Made by a program: the position numbers and the translations under genes. A stretch of DNA of 6,336 bases from Clostridiales bacterium UBA1381 (GTDB lineage: Bacteria; Bacillota; Clostridia; UBA1381): assembly GCA_002305435.1 (NCBI GenBank), contig DBQZ01000042.1:11643-17978 (forward strand), read 5' to 3'. The first letter of the stretch is position 1. Every line of letters starts with the position of its first letter. Positions 1 to 5,236 of the stretch are shown one piece after another. The notes under the pieces were generated by a model. That model was given only the letters and a program-made list of their open reading frames with translations. It was not told the origin of the DNA and searched no databases.

Positions 1-1784
1 TCGCAGTAAGTGCTTTTGAGCTTTGCAAGCTGGCGGTATTCTAAAACCTCCTCGATTATCGGATGCTCTCCCCTGAGCTTTTCCAAAACTCCGGCGCTTG
101 TCGAATATCCACGCTGATTGCGCCGTCCGGCTTTCATGCCAAGCTTGTCAAAGAGTATCTCTCCGAGTTGTTTTGGCGAGTTTATGTTAAATTCCTCTCC
201 TGCCGACTCGTGTATTTCTTTCGTCAGCCCCTCTATTTTTCCGGTCAGATATTCCCCGAAATGCGACAGCTGTTCCCTGTCTATTAAAAAGCCGTCAAGC
301 TGCATATCGGCAAGCACTTGTATAAGCGGCAGCTCTATCCTCCTGTATAGCTCCTCCTGCTCAAGCTCTTTTATTCTCCCTGACAAGGCGTCTCTTAATG
401 AAAACAGCATAGCGGCTCTCTCACCGAAGAAATCAGCCGCACCGCCGGCTTCTGAGGTCTCCTCTTCCAAAAGCGAAACCTGCTCTCGGATACCGTTTAA
501 AAACTCCTCCTCGCTAACCATATCACGTCCCAGATATTCCCCTGCCAAATCCTCTATAGCAGAAGCTCCCTTTGCCGGGTTTACAAGGTACGACATTATC
601 GCAACATCGTCAGTTATCGGCGATATTCGGCATTTGCCGGAGAGCTTCACGAGAGCGTCCTTGCAGTCGAACACAATCTTCCCCACCGTATCATCCTCAA
701 GAAGCGGTTTTAAGGCCTTTATCAGCTCCTCCTCGCTCATGTCCGAAAGATACCAGCTCTTCTTGCCGTCCGATACAGTCGCCCGAAAAAGCGTCCCGCC
801 GGAAAAACCCAAAAGGCAGGCTGCCTCTTTTGAAAATTTCAGCTTTAAAAACTCCTCCGGCGAGGATATGCTCTTGGTCTTAACACTCGGAGCTTCAGCC
901 GTCTTTTCAGCCGAAAAGTCGAGCCGCTTTAAAACCGAATTAAGCTCCAGCCTTTTAAGCTCGCCATACAGCTGTTCGCTGTGCTCTATGCCGCTGAATG
1001 TACATTCGTCAAAATCAAAATCAAGCGGCACATCCCGCACTATTGTCGCAAGCTCCTTGCTCATAAAGGCAGACTCCCTGCCCTCTGTGAGCCGTTTGAG
1101 CATGACGCCCTTAACCGGGGCTTCTTCTATATTATTGTATATATTTTCTATGCTTCCCATAGCCGCTATCAGCTTCAGCGCCGTTTTTTCACCGATACCG
1201 CTAACACCTGGGATGTTGTCGGACTGGTCGCCCATCAAAGCTTTTACATCGATAAATTCTTTCGGCGTCACGCCGTACTTTTCAATAACGGCCTTATCAT
1301 CATAAACCGTCGTGGTAGTAACACCCATGCGTGTTACGGTCAATATCACCCTCGTCCTCTCGGATGCAAGCTGCAAATCGTCCTTGTCACCTGTGACAAT
1401 CATGCAGTCAACGCCGCCCTCCTCGCACAGCCGGGATACCGTGCCGATAATATCGTCAGCCTCGAACCCCTCTTTTTCCAGCAGCTTCACCCCCATAAGC
1501 GAAAGCAGGTTTTTTGCCAGCGGAAGCTGCTGCGCCAGATCCTGCGGCATGGGTTTTCTCTGCGCCTTATACTGGTCGTACATCTTATGACGGAAGGTCG
1601 GCGCTTTGAGGTCGAACGCCGCACAGAGCATATCCGGCTTCTCGTCGTTTATCAGCTTTATCAGTATGTTTACAAACCCGTATATAGCATTTGTCGGCGT
1701 GCCGTCCTTTGCGCTTAAGGGACGTATCCCGTAATAAGCCCTGTTTATAATACTGTTTGCGTCTAAAATCAATAGCTTTGCCAT
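1..1784 (-). CDS. polA: DNA polymerase I, N-terminal 594 residues (3' end of gene outside window)
   Basis: Pol I fills gaps in excision repair and removes Okazaki primers with its 5' nuclease. The protein starts MAKLLILDAN at an ATG 6 nt after a TAGGAG site. Residues 1 to about 290 are the 5'-3' exonuclease (FEN-like) domain. Its acidic ligands are visible: D8, D58, E108/D110/D111 in GFEADD, D133/D135 in TGDKDD and D185/D188 in MGDQSDN, followed by the helix-hairpin-helix IPGVSGIGEKTA (191-202). Residues about 310-465 are the 3'-5' exonuclease fold, but the carboxylates are gone: there is no DxE near 321-328, A377 sits where E. coli has D424, and A458 where it has D501. This enzyme probably does not proofread, as in Bacillus-type Pol I. 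The polymerase domain begins near 470, with NINSPKQLGEILF at 531-543 and EYRQLAKLKSTY just before the edge. Roughly the last third, including the catalytic palm, is off-window. The gene is translationally coupled to ung. No in-frame stop interrupts the visible part. The identity is certain. Confidence 0.97.
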   Translation of the reverse strand, partial: MAKLLILDANSIINRAYYGIRPLSAKDGTPTNAIYGFVNILIKLINDEKPDMLCAAFDLKAPTFRHKMYDQYKAQRKPMPQDLAQQLPLAKNLLSLMGVKLLEKEGFEADDIIGTVSRLCEEGGVDCMIVTGDKDDLQLASERTRVILTVTRMGVTTTTVYDDKAVIEKYGVTPKEFIDVKALMGDQSDNIPGVSGIGEKTALKLIAAMGSIENIYNNIEEAPVKGVMLKRLTEGRESAFMSKELATIVRDVPLDFDFDECTFSGIEHSEQLYGELKRLELNSVLKRLDFSAEKTAEAPSVKTKSISSPEEFLKLKFSKEAACLLGFSGGTLFRATVSDGKKSWYLSDMSEEELIKALKPLLEDDTVGKIVFDCKDALVKLSGKCRISPITDDVAIMSYLVNPAKGASAIEDLAGEYLGRDMVSEEEFLNGIREQVSLLEEETSEAGGAADFFGERAAMLFSLRDALSGRIKELEQEELYRRIELPLIQVLADMQLDGFLIDREQLSHFGEYLTGKIEGLTKEIHESAGEEFNINSPKQLGEILFDKLGMKAGRRNQRGYSTSAGVLEKLRGEHPIIEEVLEYRQLAKLKSTYC

Positions 1785-1790
1785 ATCATG

Positions 1791-1796
1791 CTCCTA
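1791..1796 (-). promoter_or_regulatory. polA Shine-Dalgarno overlapping the ung stop codon
   Basis: Read on the minus strand, the end of ung runs into TAGGAG, then six bases (CATGAT), then the polA ATG. The TAG is the ung stop and also the first half of the AGGAG ribosome site. A ribosome finishing ung therefore ends on the site that starts polA, which fixes the polA start and indicates one transcript with coupled translation. There is no room for a separate promoter within the 9-nt gap, although one inside ung cannot be excluded. Confidence 0.9.
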
Positions 1797-2468
1797 TATA
1801 TTTTCAATCTGCCAGTCTATCGGCTCCTTGCCGAAACGCTCGAGCAGCTCGTTCGTTTTCTTAAAATGCCCGCAGCCGAAAAATCCCCTTGATGCTGACA
1901 GCGGGCTTGGGTGAGCGGTGGTAAGCACCCTGTGATGCGGATTCGTTATAAGCGAGACCTTTTGGCGGGCATTGTTTCCCCATAAAAGATACACAACTAT
2001 ATCATCCTTCTCGTTGAGGAGCTGTATTATGCGGTCGGTGAAAATTTCCCAGCCCTTGTTGCGGTGGGAATTTGCAGCCCCGCCTCTCACGGTAAGAGCG
2101 GTGTTTAAAAGCAGCACACCTTGGCGTGCCCATTTTTCCAGATAGCCGTTGTTCGGTATATAGCAGCCAAGCTCGCTGTTTAGCTCCTTGTATATGTTCA
2201 CAAGAGACGGCGGCGCCGGAACGCCCTTTTGCACCGAAAATGCCAGCCCGTGCGCCTGATTTTCCCCATGATACGGGTCCTGCCCGAGTATTACAACCTT
2301 TGTATCCTTGTAAGAAGTCCATTTCAGGGCGTTAAATATATCGTACATATCGGGATGCACCACGTGGGAGGAATATTCCTGCTTGAGAAATGCCCTCAGT
2401 TTAAGGTAATACTCCTTTTTAAATTCGTCCTTTAATATCTCATCCCAATCGTTTCCCAGCTCAACCAC
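1794..2468 (-). CDS. ung: Uracil-DNA glycosylase, family 1
   Basis: Ung cleaves the N-glycosidic bond of uracil in DNA, arising from cytosine deamination or dUTP incorporation, and starts base-excision repair in the cytoplasm. The 224-residue length is normal for the family. All signature motifs are present: water-activating loop GQDPYH at 62-67 with catalytic D64; GLAFSV with the uracil-stacking F77; the PPS loop at 86-88; LLN at 120-122 with N122 for uracil recognition; and HPSPLS at 186-191 with H186 and the base-displacing L190. These match E. coli Ung almost residue for residue. Translation starts at GTG (2466-2468), eight bases after a GGAGG; no ATG fits better. It is first in a two-gene operon with polA, which would fill the gap left after uracil removal, so the pairing makes functional sense. 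Known alternatives (families 2-5) lack this combination of motifs. Confidence 0.97.
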   Translation of the reverse strand: MVELGNDWDEILKDEFKKEYYLKLRAFLKQEYSSHVVHPDMYDIFNALKWTSYKDTKVVILGQDPYHGENQAHGLAFSVQKGVPAPPSLVNIYKELNSELGCYIPNNGYLEKWARQGVLLLNTALTVRGGAANSHRNKGWEIFTDRIIQLLNEKDDIVVYLLWGNNARQKVSLITNPHHRVLTTAHPSPLSASRGFFGCGHFKKTNELLERFGKEPIDWQIENI

Positions 2469-2476
2469 AAAAAACG

Positions 2477-2481
2477 CCTCC
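2477..2481 (-). promoter_or_regulatory. ung ribosome binding site, supports a GTG start
   Basis: The minus strand shows GGAGG, then CGTTTTTT (8 nt), then GTG GTT GAG. The spacing is right for the GTG start, and no ATG lies in frame at a comparable distance. A short C4/G4 pairing is possible further up the leader (2504-2507 with 2488-2491), but it is too small to call a regulatory element. Confidence 0.8.
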
Positions 2482-2527
2482 GTGCTGCCCCCTCTTTAAA
2501 ACCGGGGTAATATGATAATTTAATTAT

Positions 2528-2556
2528 ATTATACAGCATTTTGATAAAAAAAGCAA
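2528..2556 (-). promoter_or_regulatory. Sigma-A promoter for ung-polA
   Basis: On the minus strand, TTGCTT (2551-2556) is followed after exactly 17 bases by a perfect TATAAT (2528-2533). A run of T and A just upstream of the -35 box (about 2558-2578) resembles an UP element. The transcript would start near 2521, giving a leader of about 50 nt before the GTG at 2468. Box identity, spacing and distance to the gene all agree. The call is made by eye only. Confidence 0.82.
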
Positions 2557-2581
2557 ACATTTTTAAAAAAAATATACTCTT

Positions 2582-2756
2582 GCCGAAATTCAGCCCGAAC
2601 TGGACACTGCATATTGGGTTGTCACCATCCGCCGTCCACAATATAGGCGAACGCCTCCGAATCCTATAGGCGGTTTTTCAGCCATTTTCCCGCCGTATGC
2701 CGCCCGTTTTCTAACAAGTGGTGCAAGATATGCCCCATATGAATATAGAACGGAGA
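2582..2756. other. Intergenic stretch with short GC-rich repeats, no gene recognised
   Basis: This stretch lies between the two divergent promoters and is visibly richer in G and C than the AT-rich promoter DNA on either side. It contains the 8-bp direct repeat TATAGGCG at 2642-2649 and 2665-2672, with its partner CGCCT at 2652-2656 between the copies. GGCGG at 2669-2673 can also pair with CCGCC at 2690-2694. TGGAC (2601-2605) can pair with GTCCA (2634-2638). The second direct repeat is followed on the plus strand by five T, so the hairpin 2652-2672 looks like a weak terminator. Short open frames here lack credible ribosome sites. I recognise no RNA family, and the function is unknown. Confidence 0.5.
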
Positions 2757-2795
2757 TTTTTTTACTGAATATGAACGTTTTTTTCCTTTTTCCCC

Positions 2796-2824
2796 TTGCA
2801 AAACACCGAAAAAAGTATTATAAT
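2796..2824 (+). promoter_or_regulatory. Sigma-A promoter for pta-ackA
   Basis: TTGCAA (2796-2801), a 17-base spacer and a perfect TATAAT (2819-2824) form a near-consensus promoter. T-rich runs at 2757-2763 and 2778-2791 lie just upstream and could act as an UP element. Transcription would begin near 2831, leaving a leader of about 80 nt before the pta ATG. Such a strong promoter fits a pathway that carries much of the fermentation flux. I looked for a CcpA cre box nearby and saw no convincing match. Confidence 0.87.
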
Positions 2825-2832
2825 ATTTTTAA

Positions 2833-2878
2833 GCGGCGGCCGCTGCAGGAGAAACGGTATATCCCCCGCCGGCCGCAG
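2833..2878 (+). promoter_or_regulatory. GC-rich hairpin in the pta 5' leader
   Basis: The predicted leader starts almost at once with a GC-rich arm. GCGGCCG (2836-2842) is a perfect reverse complement of CGGCCGC (2870-2876), a 7-bp all-GC stem with a 27-nt loop. An alternative register pairs CGGCGG (2834-2839) with CCGCCG (2866-2871). The first arm is itself palindromic (GCGGCCGC, 2836-2843). There is no T-run after the stem, so it is not an intrinsic terminator. The stem ends about 20 nt before the pta ribosome site and would leave that site free. A 5' stabilising structure on an abundant mRNA is the simplest reading, but this is inference. Confidence 0.5.
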
Positions 2879-2898
2879 AGAATCAAAAACAAAACAAA

Positions 2899-2903
2899 AG
2901 GAG
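2899..2903 (+). promoter_or_regulatory. pta ribosome binding site, fixes the start at 2913
   Basis: AGGAG, within an AAAAGGAG run, lies nine bases before the ATG at 2913. The reading frame stays open upstream to 2796, but that extension would run across the promoter -10 box and the GC-rich leader, and it does not resemble Pta proteins. The start at 2913 is therefore the right one. Confidence 0.88.
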
Positions 2904-2912
2904 ACTGAAACA

Positions 2913-3917
2913 ATGAGCGCTTTTATTGAATCAATCAAAGCCAGAGCGAAAAATGACATCAAGACGATCGTCCTTGCCGAGGGCGAAGAGCTGCGCACCG
3001 TAAAGGCAGCTGAAATCGTTTTGAAAGAGGGCTACGCTAACGTTATCCTCATCGGTAATCCCGACAAGATAAACGCAATGGCTGCTGCGGAAAACATCAA
3101 CATCGCAGGCATCCCCATAATCGATCCCAATACATCGGACAAAACAGCCGGCTACGCCGAAACATTCTATGAGCTGAGAAAGAAAAAGGGCGTTACTCCC
3201 GACCAGGCTGCCGAAACTGTTAAAAACCCGCTTTACTTCGGCGTTATGATGGTAAAATCCGGCGACGCTGACGGAATGGTTGCCGGAGCTGTCAACTCCT
3301 CAGCCAACGTTATCCGCCCCTCGCTGCAGATATTAAAAACCGCTCCGGGGACTAAGCTTGTTTCAGCATTCTTTATAATGAATGTTCCCGACTGCGAATA
3401 CGGCGAAAAGGGTACGTTCATCTTCGCAGATTCCGGCCTTAACGAAGATCCGGATGCGGACAGCATTTCCGAGATAGCTATCTCATCCGCTGAGACGTTC
3501 AAGACGCTTATCCAGGCAGAGCCGAAAGTTGCAATGCTTTCCTACTCCACCTACGGCAGCGCAAAGAGCGCACTCGTTGACAAAATGCAGGAGGCAACAA
3601 GACTTGCTAAGGAAAAGCGCCCCGACATCCTTCTTGACGGCGAGCTGCAGTTTGACGCAGCAGTTGTAAAGAGCGTCGGCGAGCAGAAGGCTCCCGGTTC
3701 ACCCGTGGCAGGCAAGGCAAACGTGCTTATCTTCCCCAACCTTGACGCAGGAAACATCGGCTACAAGCTCGTTCAGCGTCTGGCAAAGGCTGAGGCGTAC
3801 GGTCCTATCCTCCAGGGTATCGCAAAGCCCGTAAACGACCTCTCCAGAGGCTGCGTTGCTGAGGACATCGCAGGCGTTGTCGCCATCACAGCCGTTCAGG
3901 CTCAGAATCAGAAATAA
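2913..3917 (+). CDS. pta: Phosphate acetyltransferase (phosphotransacetylase)
   Basis: Pta converts acetyl-CoA and phosphate to acetyl-phosphate and CoA in the cytoplasm, the first step of acetate formation. The protein is 334 residues, the usual size for the short, single-domain PTA_PTB form without the N-terminal DRTGG and BioD-like parts of the E. coli enzyme. Family blocks include GDADGMVAGAVNSSANVIRP (117-136), LDGELQFDAA (241-250), AGKANVLIFPNLDAGNIGYK (266-285) and AKPVNDLSRGC (304-314). Residues known from the Methanosarcina enzyme are found at a constant offset of two: R89, R135, R289, S311, R312 and D318. ATG start with a good ribosome site. ackA follows after 48 bases with no promoter or terminator between, so the two form an operon. 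A phosphate butyryltransferase is less likely given the length, these blocks and the ackA neighbour. Confidence 0.97.
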   Translation: MSAFIESIKARAKNDIKTIVLAEGEELRTVKAAEIVLKEGYANVILIGNPDKINAMAAAENINIAGIPIIDPNTSDKTAGYAETFYELRKKKGVTPDQAAETVKNPLYFGVMMVKSGDADGMVAGAVNSSANVIRPSLQILKTAPGTKLVSAFFIMNVPDCEYGEKGTFIFADSGLNEDPDADSISEIAISSAETFKTLIQAEPKVAMLSYSTYGSAKSALVDKMQEATRLAKEKRPDILLDGELQFDAAVVKSVGEQKAPGSPVAGKANVLIFPNLDAGNIGYKLVQRLAKAEAYGPILQGIAKPVNDLSRGCVAEDIAGVVAITAVQAQNQK

Positions 3918-3925
3918 GCTGCCCA

Positions 3926-3939
3926 ATAGGTCAGCCTAT
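3926..3939 (+). other. Small intercistronic stem-loop between pta and ackA
   Basis: ATAGG (3926-3930) and CCTAT (3935-3939) pair around a TCAG loop, in the 48-nt gap between the pta stop and the ackA start. Only five pairs form, and no T-run follows, so it is not a terminator. It ends 11 bases before the ackA ribosome site AAGGA (3951-3955). It could be an mRNA processing or stability site, or chance. Confidence 0.35.
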
Positions 3940-3965
3940 ATAAACTCAGAAAGGATACTACCGTT

Positions 3966-5162
3966 ATGAAAATATTAGTTATCAACGCCGGCAGCTCAAG
4001 CCTTAAGTACCAGCTCATTGATACGGTGAAGGGCGAGGCTATAGCAAAGGGTCTGTGCGAAAGAATAGGCATAGACGGCTCCAACCTCCAGCACACAAAT
4101 GTGGAAAAGGACACAAAGACGAAAATCGAAAAGCCGATGAACGACCACGCCGATGCTATCCGCATGGTTGTTGACGCTCTTATTGATCCCGAAATCGGCG
4201 TTATCTCCTCTATGGACGAGATAAATGCAGTCGGCCACAGAGTTGTACACGGAGCTGAGGAATTTGCAGACTCCTGCCTGATAACAGAGGCCGTTATGAA
4301 GGCTCTTGAGAAGTGCACGCCGCTTGCTCCCCTTCATAATCCCCCCAACATCACCGGCATTGAGGCCTGCAGCAAGATAATGCCCAACGTTCCTCAGGTA
4401 GGCGTATTCGACACAGCCTTCCACCAGACAATGCCCAAAATGGCGTTCATGTACGCCCTGCCCTATGAGTATTACGAGAAATACGGCATCAGAAAATACG
4501 GCTTCCACGGCACAAGCCACAAGTACGTATCAATGAAGGCTGCCGAAATGCTCGGAAAGCCCGTAGAAGAGCTTAAGATTATCACCTGCCATCTCGGCAA
4601 CGGTTCTTCTGTAACAGCCGTTGACCACGGCAAGTCCGTAGACACATCAATGGGCTTCACCCCGCTTGACGGCCTGCCGATGGGTACGAGAACAGGTTCA
4701 ATGGACCCGGCTGTTGTTACCTTCCTTATCGACCAGGGTATGAGCTCCGACGAGGTTAACTCCCTCATGAACAAGAAGTCCGGCGTACTCGGCGTATCGG
4801 GCGTTTCCTCAGACTTCCGCGACCTGCTTGAGGCTGCCGACAACGGCAACGAAAGAGCAGCTCTTGCAATGGATATGTTTACATACAGCGTAAAGAAGCT
4901 CATTGGCGCTTATGCTGCTGCAATGGGCGGAGTTGATGCTGTCGTATTCACCGCCGGCGTAGGCGAAAACAACGGCTACACAAGAGCAGAAGCCGTTAAG
5001 GGACTTGAGTTCATGGGCATCAAGATTGATCCCGAGGCCAACAATTCCCGCGGCTTAAAAGACATTTCCGCTCCCGACGCTACGGTAAAGACGCTCGTAA
5101 TTCCCACAAACGAGGAATTGATGATAGCTATCGATACCCAGAGGCTCGTTGAGGGCAAATAA
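3966..5162 (+). CDS. ackA: Acetate kinase
   Basis: AckA transfers the phosphate of acetyl-phosphate to ADP, making acetate and ATP by substrate-level phosphorylation; it can run backwards to activate acetate. The 398 residues match the family length. The start ILVINAGSSSLKYQ carries N7, S10, S12 and K14 of the ASKHA fold. The catalytic set aligns with Methanosarcina acetate kinase shifted by one: R92 (in GHRVVHG), H124 (PLHNPP), D149 (VFDTAFHQTMP), H181 (GFHGTSH), H209 (HLGNGSS), R242 (GTRTGSMDP) and E385 (TNEE). The adenosine-binding GVGENN lies at 331-336. ATG start, with AAGGA ten bases before it. It is second in the pta-ackA operon and ends at a strong terminator. Propionate or butyrate kinases are related, but the full motif match and the pta neighbour favour acetate. 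Confidence 0.98.
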   Translation: MKILVINAGSSSLKYQLIDTVKGEAIAKGLCERIGIDGSNLQHTNVEKDTKTKIEKPMNDHADAIRMVVDALIDPEIGVISSMDEINAVGHRVVHGAEEFADSCLITEAVMKALEKCTPLAPLHNPPNITGIEACSKIMPNVPQVGVFDTAFHQTMPKMAFMYALPYEYYEKYGIRKYGFHGTSHKYVSMKAAEMLGKPVEELKIITCHLGNGSSVTAVDHGKSVDTSMGFTPLDGLPMGTRTGSMDPAVVTFLIDQGMSSDEVNSLMNKKSGVLGVSGVSSDFRDLLEAADNGNERAALAMDMFTYSVKKLIGAYAAAMGGVDAVVFTAGVGENNGYTRAEAVKGLEFMGIKIDPEANNSRGLKDISAPDATVKTLVIPTNEELMIAIDTQRLVEGK

Positions 5163-5182
5163 AAAAGCCTTACATAAAAAAC

Positions 5183-5236
5183 AACCGTCCGCTCTGCTGC
5201 AGTTTTAATACCGCAGTATAACGGACGGTTTTCTTT
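5183..5236. terminator. Bidirectional intrinsic terminator between ackA and the MFS gene
   Basis: AACCGTCCG (5183-5191) is a perfect reverse complement of CGGACGGTT (5222-5230), a 9-bp stem with a 30-nt apical part that can fold further through CTGC (5194-5197 or 5197-5200) with GCAG (5213-5216). On the plus strand TTTTCTTT follows, ending the pta-ackA transcript. On the minus strand the stem is followed by TTGTTTTTTATG, from the A-rich bases 5174-5184, ending the permease transcript. It begins 20 bases after the ackA stop and slightly overlaps the permease stop codon, so both convergent genes share it. Confidence 0.9.

Noticed and set aside
118..1305. Long open frame of 395 codons on the plus strand
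   Set aside because: It lies wholly antisense to polA, is very rich in serine and proline, resembles no family, and has no ribosome site. It results from codon bias in the real gene.
981..1718. 245-codon plus-strand frame
   Set aside because: Also antisense to polA, with low-complexity composition and no start signals.
2432..2641. 69-codon minus-strand frame overlapping the ung start
   Set aside because: It spans the ung promoter and its own start lies upstream of that promoter; no ribosome site and no family resemblance.
2590..2685. 31-codon minus-strand frame beginning MAEKPPIGFGGV in the intergenic region
   Set aside because: Only a poorly spaced G-run precedes the ATG, there is no promoter that would clearly transcribe it, and the peptide is unlike anything I know.
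2582..2756. Riboswitch between the divergent operons
   Set aside because: The stems lie upstream of both predicted promoters rather than in a leader, and no known aptamer core was recognised.
2765..2790. Possible CcpA cre box around AACGTT (2774-2779) upstream of pta
   Set aside because: Only the central CG and a few flanking bases fit; the outer TG and CA positions of the consensus do not match.
2796..2912. 39-residue N-terminal extension of pta
   Set aside because: It would be encoded across the promoter and the leader hairpin; the ATG at 2913 has the proper AGGAG and gives the normal family length.
3908..4520. Minus-strand frames opposite ackA
   Set aside because: ackA on the plus strand carries every catalytic residue of its family; these frames are shadows.
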